Source: Scylla paramamosain
Taxonomy: Eukaryota; Arthropoda; Malacostraca; Decapoda; Portunidae
Direction: 5' to 3'
Length of the DNA: 64,000 nt
Assembly: GCF_035594125.1 (NCBI RefSeq)
Contig: NC_087171.1
Location: forward strand, 14,323,267 to 14,387,266
The first letter of the stretch is position 1. Every line of letters begins with the position of its first letter. The translations under genes were made by a program, and so were the position numbers. Of the stretch, positions 46,799 through 57,220 are shown piece after piece. A model generated the notes under the pieces. It saw only the letters and a list, made by a program, of their open reading frames with translations. It ran no database searches and was not told the origin of the DNA.

Positions 46799-46994
46799 TA
46801 CCTCACTGCAATTTGACATCTTTCCTTTCCTTTCTGGCATTTTTTTTTTCTCGCTTTCCAGCCACCTTCAAACATTACACGGGCTAGAAATTGTATAATC
46901 CACTCTTTTCATCACTTTCTTTCTTGTAGGTCCCTAGAAAATATCATACATTGCTTTTTATTGCTGTGAATTGTTGCATATCGAAGTGAAAGGT
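46799..46994 (+). mobile_element. TTAA-type (piggyBac-like) MITE, full-length decayed copy
   Basis: Starts ACCTCACTGCAATTTGACAT, contains CAGCCACCTTCAAACATTAC and GGGCTAGAAATTGTATAATC (compare the 6249 copy), and CTTTCTTGTAGGTCCCTAG. Ends ATCGAAGTGAAAGG, followed by TTTAA. It abuts the 46390 tandem array. Confidence 0.75.
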
Positions 46995-47330
46995 TTAAAA
47001 AAGGTCGACATAATGAAACGACTCATTCCGTGGAGAGCCTTGTGCAGAAAATCATAAAACACTTATTCAAAATCTCATTGGGGTTATTGTAAAGGTGATT
47101 GTTCTCTGCAGTGTATGCGGGTAGGAGGGTTAATAATCTACGCCTTACTATACATCAAAGGAGTGACAGTGGCAATGGGTGGTGGTGGTGGTGGTGGTGT
47201 GTGGGAAGTGAGTGAGTGAGGTGGGCGGGCGACATGGCTGGCATCAGGTGAACATGAGCCAGGGATGTCCGCCTGCTGCTGTTCACCTCACAAGAGACAG
47301 ACACGAGTGTTGCCTCACTTGTTTTTTCTT
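46995..47330. other. Unique DNA with short (GGT)n
   Basis: Seven GGT units at 47178-47198. Otherwise nothing. Confidence 0.55.
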
Positions 47331-47333
47331 TTG

Positions 47334-47363
47334 AACACACACACACACAAACACACACACGCA

Positions 47364-47453
<90 letters not shown>
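47334..47453 (+). repeat. (CA)n microsatellite
   Basis: About 58 CA units with two early interruptions, the longest CA run in the window. Confidence 0.98.
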
Positions 47454-47455
<2 letters not shown>

Positions 47456-47594
47456 AGTATCTTAATTCTCCGATCGCTTTCATTGATAGACTTTAGAACT
47501 TACTACCTGCTTGCTTTTCCTCCTTCCTACGACTTGAAGTTTTTCAGAAAAGTATCAAAACACCTCCGGAATTAAACTTACCAATATTTTTTTT

Positions 47595-47815
47595 TTACGA
47601 ATAATTTTGTACATATGATTAACTTTTTTGGAAGTGGCATACTGAGCTAGCTTATCTTTCTAATTTTCTGTGCGATTGACTAGACTCCTTGCCACAACAC
47701 CCACCGACCTAATCCAACCAACTTTTTAGGAATCTTCTTGTATGATGAACTTTTGGGACAGTCATATAGAGCTAACGTTTTCTTCTAGACTCCTTGCCAC
47801 GACACCCCCACCCAA
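47595..47815 (+). repeat. Two-unit tandem duplication, period about 105 bp
   Basis: GACTAGACTCCTTGCCACAA (47679) recurs as TCTAGACTCCTTGCCACGAC (47784), preceded in both by GAGCTAGCTTA / GAGCTAACGTT and GATTAACTTTTTTGG / GATGAACTTTTGGG. Confidence 0.75.
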
Positions 47816-48138
47816 ACACACACACACACACACACAGAGGAGTCAGGAATGCTCACAAACGGCGACCCAAGTAAAATATAACGCCACCAGGAGCTCTCAA
47901 CACCTCTCTCAGTGAGGACGCGAGCTGGGTAACAACGTCAGCTTAGCGGTGTCGGGGCGAAACGAGCGGGGAGGCCTAAGGGAGCTGTAATATTGCTAAT
48001 GGGAGGGCGTGTGCGTGGTGTGTCAGTAGGGTGGAGGGGGTGTGGGGAGGGAAGGAAAGTGGCCACAAGCTAGACACGCCTTGCTTCTTAATGACGTCTG
48101 TCTGTTTGTCTCTGCTTGTGCCTTGTGATGTGTTGTTG
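47816..48138. other. Short (CA)n then GC-moderate unique DNA
   Basis: CA run at 47815-47835, then mixed DNA. Nothing recognised. Confidence 0.6.
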
Positions 48139-48140
48139 TT

Positions 48141-48193
<53 letters not shown>

Positions 48194-48206
48194 TGTTGTT
48201 GTTGTT
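48130..48206 (+). repeat. (GTT)n(AGT)n triplet tract
   Basis: About 17 AGT units framed by GTT units on both sides. Confidence 0.96.
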
Positions 48207-48266
48207 TGTTTGTGCCTTATTATGATTCCATTGCTACAACACTAAATTCCAATCAGTCAATCAGTT

Positions 48267-48267
<1 letters not shown>

Positions 48268-48302
<35 letters not shown>

Positions 48303-48338
48303 GTCATCATCATCATAATCTTCTTCTTCTTCTTCTTC
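48268..48338 (+). repeat. (ATC)n(TTC)n triplet tract
   Basis: About 15 ATC units with one GTC, then CTT/TTC units. Confidence 0.96.
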
Positions 48339-48410
48339 CCTTTTATTTTTTCTTCCATTTCTATCTTTGTTTACACCCACCGTTTCCTATCAGCTGTCAT
48401 GTCGTTTTCT

Positions 48411-48455
48411 TCACCACCACCACCACCACCACCACCACTACTACCACCACCACCA
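48411..48455 (+). repeat. (CAC)n triplet tract
   Basis: About 14 units with two CTA interruptions. Confidence 0.95.
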
Positions 48456-48539
48456 CTCCGTATCTAATTGCTGATAACACAAATAACGGTGGTGCGGCTT
48501 TAGTAGACGAGTGTTTTGTCCACGAGGGTCCCGACAAAC

Positions 48540-48827
48540 TGTAGATGGACGCAGCAGGCAGGAGGAAGAGAAGAAGGCCAAAAGAAGATTCATATGTGTA
48601 TTGAAAGGAATATGAGTGGTGGGTGTAGCAGAAGAAGACGCAGAAGGAGGAGTTGAGTTGGGTGATCTGCTGTGGCGATCTCTAAAGGGAGCAACCGAAA
48701 CATTATGTGCGTTCTAAGTTGTCTTAAAAAATATCTACCTTGTGTTTGTAAGTTCCTGTCATTGTTTTCTATGATATTCTAAGTCTGACAGTCCCTAGTC
48801 TAAATAAAATCGGCTTCAGATATCCTC

Positions 48828-48828
<1 letters not shown>
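48540..48828. other. Unique DNA
   Basis: Nothing recognised. Confidence 0.45.
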
Positions 48829-48830
<2 letters not shown>

Positions 48831-48899
<69 letters not shown>

Positions 48900-48901
48900 A
48901 A
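48831..48901 (+). repeat. (CA)n followed by poly-A
   Basis: About 24 CA units then 23 A. I see no target-site duplication or element body next to it. Confidence 0.95.
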
Positions 48902-49228
48902 CCTGAATTTTAATATGAATTATGTACCAGTTTCCATACCTCTTAAATTTCATAATCTACAGGCACTCTTCACTGTTTTTTCTATTCTGCATAATTCTTT
49001 GTCCCTATCCCAAAAAAGACTGACCTTATAGCAAACTCATTCGCTTCCTAGAATTTTTTTTTTCATGCTCCTTTGTTGTGAATATTGATGTTGTCAGGAC
49101 GGTGGTGGCGGCGGTGGTGTAGTGCTGGCCAGGACAAGGATGGTGGGGGAGGGGGATCAGGGTACCATTAGGGTGCAGAGGGACAGGACGGAGGTACACG
49201 TAACCAGGGTCCGAGATGGATTTAATAG
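48902..49228. other. Unique DNA
   Basis: A GGT/GGC-rich, then G-rich patch at 49100-49200. Otherwise nothing. Confidence 0.45.
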
Positions 49229-49230
49229 CA

Positions 49231-49438
49231 CTGTATTGTGAAACATTTCTGCCCCTTAACTACTTTCAAAAGGTTCTAGTTCAAGTTACATGGATTTTTT
49301 TTAACTCTTTACTTTCCTGGTGACAGATTAACAAAATTTCTACATTATAAACAAGAGAAACAGTCTTGGGAACCCGGCTAATCATCTTTGTGGCCTTTGA
49401 AAGTAGTCGTGGTGAGAGAGCGAAGCGTTTCAGAATAC
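49231..49438 (-). mobile_element. Foldback element, subfamily A
   Basis: Reverse orientation. Left CTGTATTGTGAAACATTTCT, then CTACTTTCAAAAGGTTCTAG and TGGTGACAGATTAACAAAAT, then GAACCCGGCTAATCATCTTT and TTTGAAAGTAGTCGTGGTGA, right AGCGTTTCAGAATACAG. Full length, about 208 bp. Confidence 0.88.
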
Positions 49439-49594
49439 AGCCCTGGGTAAGTTAGGAAGGACGCTGAGAAGGAGCAGGGGTCTGGTGTAATAGTGATGTT
49501 GATGTCCCCTCTGATGGATAATCAATATGATCCAACAATGACAGTAAAAAGCAACAATGAAAAAAGAACATAATCATCAGCGGTGGTGGTGGCA

Positions 49595-49850
49595 AGAAGA
49601 AGAAGAAGAGGAGGAGGAGGAGGAGGAGGAGAAGAAGGAACAGAAGGAAAAGAATATAGGAGGAGGAGGAAGAAGATGAAGAAAGAGAAAAGTAAAGAGG
49701 GAAAAAATGTAAAAGATGAGGAAGGGAAGGGAATGGCCGAGGAATGAAATGAAGGGAAAAAAGGAAGAGATTTAGAATGACAAGGAAATAGATAAAAAAA
49801 AAGTAAAATAGAAAGAAAAAGAAGAAAAAGAAGAAAACCGCAACGACGAT
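49595..49850. repeat. (AGA)n/(GGA)n tract in purine-rich DNA
   Basis: About 12 triplet units at 49597-49634, then irregular AAG/GGA DNA. Confidence 0.85.
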
Positions 49851-49854
49851 CTCA

Positions 49855-49876
49855 ACAACAACAACAACAACAACAA
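49855..49876 (+). repeat. (CAA)n tract
   Basis: Seven units. Confidence 0.9.
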
Positions 49877-49922
49877 CCTACAACTAGCATTACCGTCCCC
49901 TCCATCACCATCGCCATAATCT

Positions 49923-49958
49923 ACACCACCACCACCACCACCACCAGCACCACCACGC
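49923..49958 (+). repeat. (CCA)n tract
   Basis: About 11 units with one AGC. Confidence 0.93.
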
Positions 49959-50024
49959 CAGGCAGCAGCGGGAGTGTTGTGTTGAGAAGGCGCCTCCGCA
50001 TCTGATCTGCCAAGTCGTCCTTAC

Positions 50025-50259
50025 CGCCTCGTCGATACGCGCCCCATTCCGCTCTCTGTTATCGATAAACTATTGATACACCTCGCTGGAATCACCTCCC
50101 GACCACTCGACGCTGCTCCCGAGCCGCCCTGAGGTGCCGCAGTAGGAGTCACAATGGAGACGCCGAGGTGATTACTCCACTTAGCGGTGCCGTTCCCTGG
50201 AGACGATGTGCTGAGTCCTGGTAAGAAGAAGTAGGGGTGGTTCTGCAGGCACGACACGG
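50025..50259 (-). CDS. Candidate internal exon, unknown product
   Basis: The best exon-like segment in the window. On the minus strand a long pyrimidine stretch (CTTCCCCACGTCTCCCATTC then TCTTCGTCAG, about 50260-50290) precedes an open stretch of 235 bp that ends at GAGGCG followed by the donor GTAAGGAC (50024 downward). Read with two leading bases it gives about 77 residues, including NHPYFFLPGLSTSSPGNGTA and KWSNHLGVSIVTPTAAPQGG, with no simple repeats and mixed codon third positions. GC and CpG exceed the flanks. No domain is recognised, and no partner exon is visible within the window. It could be chance in a GC-rich patch. Confidence 0.27.
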
Positions 50260-50598
50260 CTGACGAAGAGAATGGGAGACGTGGGGAAGAAAACGTGTGG
50301 ATTGTGTAGTCGTTTCTAGTAGGCTTCCGTTATACTTGCCTGCGTGTTTTCCCTCCGTGTTTAGGTGTTTTGTATCATAAAGTCTCCTCCAGCGCGTGGC
50401 TGAGTGTTCGTTGCGCTTTGTTTTTGCCTTAGGAAATCATTACGCTTTCTTTCTTGTTTTTTTCTTCGCCTTTCGTGTTGTTCCATGGCGGGACTCATGC
50501 ATCGAACGGCGAACATGAACGACGAACATGAAAGATTATTACAATACGTGCTTTTGGTTATTGCTATTTGTTCCTTGTCTTTCTTTTTTTTGTTTTTG
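50260..50598. other. Unique DNA
   Basis: The candidate acceptor region of the minus-strand exon lies at its left edge. The rest is T-rich. Nothing else. Confidence 0.4.
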
Positions 50599-50599
50599 T

Positions 50600-51300
50600 C
50601 TGGTTTTATTGATAATCATCCTTGTTAATGTAAGGCACCCTTTTCAACAAGTCCTCAGAATAAGAGATGATGATTTCGCAATGCTTCGTCTCCCTCCAAT
50701 ATCTTAGTTTTCTCAATTAGGTCTGTTTGATCATCCGGTGTGTTTGATAATCATTCCTGCCAATGTTATGCATCCTTACTCATCAAACACCAGTCCTCGG
50801 ATGTAGCAGATTCAGGTGATTGCCGAATGTTTCATCTCCAAGTGTCTTTCATATTCTTTGTCACTTTAATTTTCACTGTTTTATCCTTGTGGTGTGTTTG
50901 ATAATCTCCCTCTGCAAACGTGATCCTTTATATAACAGACTCACTGATTCCTTTAATGCTTCAACCTCCAGCGTCCTTCAGTAATGTTTAGTTATTCTGT
51001 CTGTTATTCCTCACTAATTTTCTGTGCTTGCTCTCTATGATGCTTGCTCCCCGTTAACGTAATGCACCCTTATCCATCAGGCAGCGAATCCAGGATGTAA
51101 GGGACTCGTTCATCTCCTCCCCGAGTCTTCCATCACGACCCTTAAGGCTTGGTAATTCTGTCTGTCTGATCGCTTTCATTCTTGACGGGGCGATCAATAT
51201 CTACCACAAGTATGACTAACCCCAAACCAAGAGCTCCTCATAGCCTCTCCTTGTCTTTATGTTCCTTCATCAACCATTATTGACGCTCGCTTCCCGCTGT
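50600..51300 (+). repeat. Decayed tandem array, about five units of 135-155 bp
   Basis: Unit marks: TTGATAATCATCCTTGTTAA (50609), TTGATAATCATTCCTGCCAA (50744), TTGATAATCTCCCTCTGCAA (50898), TGATGCTTGCTCCCCGTTAA (51038) and a weaker TTGACGCTCGCTTCCCGC (51280). Each is followed by ATGCACCCTTA-like, CAGGATGTA-like, TTCATCTCC-like and TTTAGTT-like blocks in order. Confidence 0.78.
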
Positions 51301-51864
51301 GTGCAATCATTTCTGTCATTTCAGTAGTTTTCTTTCCTCACGTTCCCCTTCACTCGTACATTCCTCTTCCCTTACCTTCCTTCGCCTCCTCTTTCTGCAC
51401 GTGGCTCCTTCATATATACACCTTTACTGCCCATTCCTCCTCCTCCCCTCTCTTGTCCCTCGCACCTCACGCCTCGTTCAGCTGCCCTCCCTTCCTTCCT
51501 GCTCCCCCGTGCTTTCGTCCCGTCACAAGGCAGCGTCGTAATAACATCATTGATTGTAACCTCGTGTTTGTCAGAATAAATCGTGCCTGTTTTTCTTGGT
51601 TCTAGACTTACTGCTTTTTTTTTCTTTTTTTTTATCGGGAAGAAAATTCTATTGTTTAAAATTTATGTATGTATTTATTTATTATTAATTTTTTCTTTTG
51701 TTGTTTTACATTCGGTGATGAAGAAATATGATTAGTTATTGTTCTGCATTCTTCCCTCAGATGAATGACCGTCTGGAAAAGTTGCTTGCTGTGAATAATG
51801 AATTTCGGAGTAAGATTATTGCGATTATTTTTTTTTTCATTATGTAGTTGTAAAATCGTTACAA

Positions 51865-51866
<2 letters not shown>
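51301..51866. other. Pyrimidine-rich then AT-rich unique DNA
   Basis: 51310-51540 is C/T-rich with a short open frame. 51600-51860 has T runs. Nothing recognised. Confidence 0.5.

Positions 51867-51868
<2 letters not shown>

Positions 51869-51953
<85 letters not shown>
51869..51953 (+). repeat. (CT)n microsatellite
   Basis: About 42 units. Confidence 0.98.
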
Positions 51954-51955
<2 letters not shown>

Positions 51956-52001
51956 ATGGTGCTAAATCAGTATAAAATTTGTGTTATGTTATTGCAAAGA
52001 C

Positions 52002-52003
<2 letters not shown>

Positions 52004-52043
<40 letters not shown>
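52004..52043 (+). repeat. (GT)n microsatellite
   Basis: About 20 units. Confidence 0.97.
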
Positions 52044-52045
<2 letters not shown>

Positions 52046-52134
52046 ACGGCTAACAAACGAGTGAGTGACGGCTGTTCGGTAAATATGAATATTTCTTTTG
52101 GGTCTTATGCTGGATTGAACTTGTGTTTGGTTAT

Positions 52135-52135
<1 letters not shown>

Positions 52136-52191
<56 letters not shown>
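52136..52191 (+). repeat. (CT)n microsatellite
   Basis: About 28 units. Confidence 0.98.
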
Positions 52192-52194
<3 letters not shown>

Positions 52195-52289
52195 ATGGTA
52201 ATGAAGGGACTTATGTGAGAAACATGACACTGAAAGCAAATAAGATAAAATTTAGTTCTTTACGGGGGGCAAACTGACTGATTGACTGA

Positions 52290-52291
<2 letters not shown>

Positions 52292-52360
<69 letters not shown>
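52292..52360 (+). repeat. (CT)n microsatellite
   Basis: About 34 units. Third CT run within 500 bp, all in the same orientation. Confidence 0.98.
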
Positions 52361-52363
<3 letters not shown>

Positions 52364-52405
52364 CAGCATATCGTGGGAATTTTTATTAATTTTCGCCCTG
52401 ACTGC

Positions 52406-52467
52406 ATCCTCCTCCCTCTCCTCCTCCTCCTCCTCCTCCTCCTGCTCCTCCTCCTCCTCCTCCTCCT
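52406..52467 (+). repeat. (CTC)n triplet tract
   Basis: About 20 units with one CTG. Confidence 0.95.
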
Positions 52468-52735
52468 TGTGTGTCCAGTGACGTGAAAAAAGTTAAGAGA
52501 CAAGTTGGTTGAATCTAATTACACACGTGCGCTTGGCCGAAAACAGTCAAGTGCATAAATTAATCGAGGAAATAACGCAGGAAACGCGAGTAGACGAAAC
52601 TGAAGAAACCGGTGCAAGGGGAGAAGGAATGAAGAAGACGCTAATTAATCCTCGCGAAGTCACTGGAGAGTAAGGGAGTTTTGAGTTTTGTTGAAATTGT
52701 AAGTAGAGGAGGGAAGGGAAGGACACGGCAAAGAA
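52468..52735. other. Unique DNA
   Basis: Nothing recognised. Confidence 0.4.
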
Positions 52736-52739
52736 CGGG

Positions 52740-53040
52740 AAGCGGAGAGAGCGTGGTGTGAGAAGCCTGAATGTGTTGAATTATTAAATGTATAACCTGA
52801 ATGAGTCCGCTAAATGACCGTGGACCATTAAGAAAGAGGAAGAAGAGGAGAACGAGGAGGGGGTGAGGAAAAGGAGAATCGTGGGAGGAATAACACAACA
52901 GTGGACTGAAAGCAAAATATGTTATGAGAAACCAAAATGATATTAAGGTGCTGAGTTATGAAATATTTAATGGACTCCGTTGTATGACCGCACACCATTA
53001 AGGAGGAGGAGTGGGAGTGGAGTTGCCTCTTTTGTTGCCT
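52740..53040 (+). repeat. Two-unit tandem duplication, period about 170 bp
   Basis: AAATGACCGTGGACCATTAA (52812) recurs as GTATGACCGCACACCATTAA (52982), each preceded by GAATTATTAAATG / GAAATATTTAATG and AGTCCGCT / ACTCCGTT, and followed by AGGA-rich DNA. Confidence 0.7.
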
Positions 53041-53400
53041 TAGTGAAGGAGAGTCAGTCAATGGGCGGCACTGTACTGATTAATTAATACCTCTAAGCAA
53101 GGGACAATCATGAGGTATTGAGTGCAGCAAGGTACGGGGTGTGAGCAGCAGCCGTTGACTCCTCCCAATGTTTGTATTATCATTAGTATTAGTATCGGTG
53201 TTGCCACTGAACCCGTGTAGTGGTGAAGGAATGTCAAACAGCAAACGTACATAGTTGGTCTGATCCCGCGGACGAGAGGTTGAAAGATTTGGGAAACGTG
53301 CGTGGTTTTGTGGTGAACGCTACATCACGCACGCCTCATGTTGCCTTACACTGCTGGATAAGGTACTCAGAGGAGCTAGATTATTGTCCTATGATCTGTC
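53041..53400. other. Unique DNA
   Basis: Nothing recognised. Confidence 0.4.
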
Positions 53401-53402
53401 TA

Positions 53403-53403
53403 T

Positions 53404-53438
<35 letters not shown>

Positions 53439-53439
53439 G
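53403..53439 (+). repeat. (TAC)n triplet tract
   Basis: 12 units. Confidence 0.95.
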
Positions 53440-53909
53440 ACCGACATCCATACGAAACGAGGATACCCAAGACGAGGCGTGCACTTACATACATTCACTC
53501 TCACGCACATAAGCATTTCCTCACTTATACAATGGCGATAAAGACAATGGGAAAATACAGCGTGCTTCTAGTCTCTTACAACTTTCAATGCTGCTCCTCT
53601 TTATAGTCTACCAAAGCACAAACATCAGTAACCGTCATAACTTTGGTAATAACTCATCAATGGTTAGTTATAAAGCACTTGTTTGTTATTGTCTGTGTCG
53701 GCGTCTTCATATCCCGGCGATCAATGAAGGTATTTCCCCTCAGTGTCGGTGAATGCAGGCTGGCGGGCTTCGTTTAATCTCTCCTCGCAGGGAAGGAAGG
53801 TTTTGGATACCAGAGATTAACTATTTTTTCTCTTGCTTAATCCCTTGATGAGATGTGCGTAATACCTAACTCTTCATTCACTCCATAGAGAGCACCACAC
53901 TCCCCCCCA

Positions 53910-53951
<42 letters not shown>

Positions 53952-54160
53952 GCCACAGATTACACCGTCTTGCTAACTCTTCTTTCTTCTGCTTTTGCAC
54001 CGTAGTTATCTTTCGCTAATACTGTAGTTAGTGTTGTGAAGCGTTGAAAAATCAAACCGCCTTGAAAGTTCCTGAAAGTCCTTTGCTGTGTGATGTTCCT
54101 TGAGTAAAGCGAATTAGTGTGGAGATGTTTGATACTGTACATAGGTATCTTTTCTCTCCT
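53440..54160. other. Unique DNA with (CA)n
   Basis: CA run at 53911-53946 (about 18 units). Otherwise nothing recognised. Confidence 0.6.
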
Positions 54161-54163
54161 TCT

Positions 54164-54293
54164 CTCTCCTGTTAATACTGTAGAAATCTCGTTAATCTGT
54201 CACTAGAACCGTAAAAATAGTCTTAGAAAAACACTTATGACTTGAACTAGAACCTTTTGAAAATAGTGGAGTAGCGGTAGTGTTTCAGAATGT
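54164..54293 (+). mobile_element. Foldback element, subfamily A, half copy
   Basis: Begins inside the element at CTCCTGTTAATACTGTAGAA, contains GTCACTAGAACCGTAAAAAT and TAGAACCTTTTGAAAATAGT and ends GTAGTGTTTCAGAATG. The left arm is missing. Confidence 0.83.
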
Positions 54294-54377
54294 GGTTCAT
54301 GAATGTAAGGTGGCGTGGTCCTTAAACCTGATTATCTCTGCATAACACATCTCGCTTTGCCGTCCGCACCACTCAGG

Positions 54378-54585
54378 CCGGTATTGTGAAACTATTCTGA
54401 GCCTCACCTCCACTGCTATTAAAAGGCTTTACTATTTGAAGTTACACGTGTTTTCATTGATGCTTTTACAATTCTAGTGACAGGTTAACAAGATTCATAC
54501 AAGAAAACACTCTTGAGAACCCGGCTAATCTCTGTGGCCTTTGAAGAAAAGTCGTGGTCAGAGAGCATAGCGTTTCTGAATACGG
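54378..54585 (-). mobile_element. Foldback element, subfamily A
   Basis: Reverse orientation, 85 bp from the half copy above. Left CCGGTATTGTGAAAC, then CAATTCTAGTGACAGGTTAA, GAACCCGGCTAATCTCTGTG and GTCGTGGTCAGAGAGCATAG, right CGTTTCTGAATACGGACC. The outer AGGYCC/GGACCT bases suggest the terminal repeat extends beyond GAATAC. Confidence 0.86.
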
Positions 54586-54828
54586 ACCTCACTTGTGGTA
54601 CAGGGACTCTGGGTTACAGGTGTTGGCCAGGCACGACGCGGACATCCCTCGCCTGCTGGTGCCACGAATTATTCACCTCACAGCGACTCTTTATTTACGC
54701 TCCAGTATTTTGTTAGCCTGGCAAATGGGGGAGAGGAAATATAGCGTATACGTATATCAGTATGGGAAGAGGATTTATAGTTTTTAATGTTTTGGACCGG
54801 AGTTATTGAAATGGATGTATGTACTGGT

Positions 54829-54832
<4 letters not shown>
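54586..54832. other. Unique DNA
   Basis: Nothing recognised. Confidence 0.4.

Positions 54833-54835
<3 letters not shown>

Positions 54836-54868
<33 letters not shown>
54836..54868 (+). repeat. (GT)n microsatellite
   Basis: About 16 units. Confidence 0.95.
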
Positions 54869-54953
54869 GATGGGAACGGGACTGTAATGAATGAGAATGA
54901 CAAGGAAAACTTTGTGCGAACTCTTCTTTGATCAGGAGCTGGCTTTATTGGGC

Positions 54954-54958
<5 letters not shown>

Positions 54959-54995
<37 letters not shown>
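54959..54995 (+). repeat. (GA)n microsatellite
   Basis: About 18 units. Confidence 0.96.
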
Positions 54996-54998
<3 letters not shown>

Positions 54999-55025
54999 GA
55001 ACGTAAGATTAGATTATAACCATTA

Positions 55026-55026
<1 letters not shown>

Positions 55027-55066
<40 letters not shown>
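55027..55066 (+). repeat. (CA)n microsatellite
   Basis: About 20 units, followed by an A run at 55073. Confidence 0.97.
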
Positions 55067-55070
<4 letters not shown>

Positions 55071-55179
55071 TACAAAAAAAAAAAAAAAGAGAGAAAAACA
55101 CGAAAATACCACTGAAGTATATCCTTATTCTGCCTATAATTCTTCGATCTGGTCTTGACGGAACTGAGCGGTGCAGGAC

Positions 55180-55222
55180 GGAGGAGGAGGAGGAGGAGGA
55201 GGAGGAGGAGGAGGAGGAGGAG
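55180..55222 (+). repeat. (GAG)n triplet tract
   Basis: 14 units. Confidence 0.96.
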
Positions 55223-55478
55223 GCAGCAAGCAAGAAGAGTTATGACGCAAGGTCCGGCTAGTGGCGGCGGTAAAAACAGCGACAGCGAGAGGGAGGAAAT
55301 CGATCGAGGCGTAAGGTAACCTGAACACAACATTCCACCATCGTATATCATAGTTCCGCTGGAGTCCTGAGTCACCTCCATGAGAGAGAGAGAGAGGGAA
55401 AAGAATAACGATATATACATGCGTGATTCATGCGATAAGAGTTGCGTAGGCGTGGAGGGAGAGTTTGTAAGGCACAGA
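55223..55478. other. Unique DNA
   Basis: GC-moderate to 55300, short GA tract at 55382-55396. Nothing recognised. Confidence 0.45.
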
Positions 55479-55480
55479 AG

Positions 55481-55760
55481 TTAGAGGAGGGATGTGAGGT
55501 GTTGTATATGAGTACCATACATAAAAAAGATGTTTGCTTTGCTCTCTTTTATCTCTGTAGGAAAGTAATGCGTTGAGGTTCTTTTGTGGTTGGTCTTGTG
55601 TCTTTTAACGTGTAAGGGTCGGAGGAAGAGGGATGTAAGGTGAAATATGAATACTATGTCTTGAAAGATGTTTGTTTTGATTTTTTCTCTTCGTCACTGT
55701 AGGAAAATAATGCGTTTAGTTTCTTGTGTAGTTATTCTTGTCTTTTTTAATGTGTTTTAA
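55481..55760 (+). repeat. Two-unit tandem duplication, period about 140 bp
   Basis: GAGGAGGGATGTGAGGTG (55485) recurs as GGAAGAGGGATGTAAGGTG (55623). GAAAGTAATGCGTTGAGGTT (55560) recurs as GAAAATAATGCGTTTAGTTT (55703). The pyrimidine-TGTAG junction before GAAA in both units imitates a splice acceptor. Confidence 0.85.
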
Positions 55761-55799
55761 GGGTGTTATGTTTTATTTAGACTATTTTTTATAGTTAAT

Positions 55800-55860
55800 T
55801 ATATCTATTTATGTATCTGTATGTCTATCTGTATCTTTCTAACTATCTATCTATCTGTGA
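55800..55860 (+). repeat. Degenerate (TCTA/TCTG)n tract
   Basis: Imperfect TATCTATCTGT units. Confidence 0.8.
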
Positions 55861-56003
55861 GTGAAGTACTGTAATGGTGGTAACGGTTAGGAATTGTTGT
55901 GGCGATTATTAACTGCCATCATCGTTACCTTCGCCATTACTGGTACTGTTAGTGTCATAAGTTTGTTTACGATGCCGTTATTGATTTGCTGTTCAGATTT
56001 ATC

Positions 56004-56007
<4 letters not shown>

Positions 56008-56040
<33 letters not shown>
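56008..56040 (+). repeat. (GT)n tract
   Basis: About 16 units. Inverted partner of the CA run at 56083. Confidence 0.96.
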
Positions 56041-56041
<1 letters not shown>

Positions 56042-56081
56042 CTGAATAATTTGTGTGTATAATCGTTACTGTCTTGATGGT

Positions 56082-56082
<1 letters not shown>

Positions 56083-56163
<81 letters not shown>
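56083..56163 (+). repeat. (CA)n microsatellite
   Basis: About 40 units with one AAA. Confidence 0.98.
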
Positions 56164-56439
56164 CCCTTAGCTCTCCTATCTGCTACATATCTTATCGCAA
56201 ATTATCTTTATCTATATAACTTCCTCCGTTACTCATATTCTTTTCCAGCTACACTGCATTCTTTCTTCCCTTCCTTTCCCTTCCCTCCCTTCTTTCGTTC
56301 CTTGACGCCATGGTATATACTAATTTCCTTTTTTATTTTTTTATCCCTGCCTATAATCTTGATCCACACCCACCATTACCTACACCATAATACTGATGTA
56401 TATTTCCCTGCCAGAACCATACGCACCTCCCCTGAATCA

Positions 56440-56930
56440 TACTATACATGTTCTCATACACTACTCGTCCCCACTCTTACCGACTCCTCTCCAAAATACA
56501 TACGTACAGTGCCAAAAATGCTTACTCTTCAATACTCTTTTCATTTACATTCAATAAACTCCTCGAAACAGTGTTCATTCTTCCATGCGCTCCCCAGAAC
56601 ATCGCTTATTTCTCTCATACACTCTCCAAAACATCACTTATTCTCCTTATGCATTGCCCAAAACGTCATTCATTCTATCATGCACTCCCAAAAACATCAC
56701 ATATCTTCCTATATATTTCCCAAAACAATTACACACTCCCATACATTCCCAAACCCATTACACTCCCATACACTCCCATTCACATTCTATAGACTGCTCC
56801 CAAACATCCTCCCATACATTCCCAAAACATCATTTTCTCTCCCATACACCTCCTGAAAACAACAGTTACATTCCAGTACACACTTCTCTTTCGCCCCATA
56901 CATTCCCTTAATATTATTCATCCTTCACTT
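56440..56930 (+). repeat. Degenerate minisatellite, about 30-36 bp period
   Basis: CATACACTCTCCAAAACATC, CATGCACTCCCAAAAACATC, CATACATTCCCAAAACATCA and CCATACACTCCCATTCAC phrases recur. The strand is almost devoid of G, which keeps a 267-codon plus frame open (Ser/His/Pro/Thr/Leu-rich). I do not accept that frame as a gene. Confidence 0.75.
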
Positions 56931-57120
56931 CCTTGCTCCCTTTCTTCGTTCCTCCCTTTATTCATTCCATCCTTCCAATGAGAAATCCAATCAATGTGAT
57001 GACAATCTTTTACAGGAAAGAAGAAGAAAGGAAAGGAAAGAGGAAAAAAACATGTAAATTGACTCTCTCATTTTTGCCACACCAAGATGAAAGATTTATA
57101 TATTCATACAGTCCCCCTTC

Positions 57121-57220
<100 letters not shown>

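Noticed and set aside
48831..48901. (CA)n plus A23 as a possible retrotransposon tail
   Set aside because: No element body or target-site duplication is visible upstream. It is more simply a compound microsatellite.
55540..55710. Two acceptor-like CTCTGTAG / CACTGTAG junctions
   Set aside because: They are equivalent positions in a 140 bp tandem duplication with no open frame downstream.
56053..56856. 267-codon plus-strand open frame rich in Ser, His, Pro, Thr
   Set aside because: It starts inside a (CA)n run and continues through a G-poor degenerate minisatellite. The lack of stops follows from composition, and no domain or splice context supports it.
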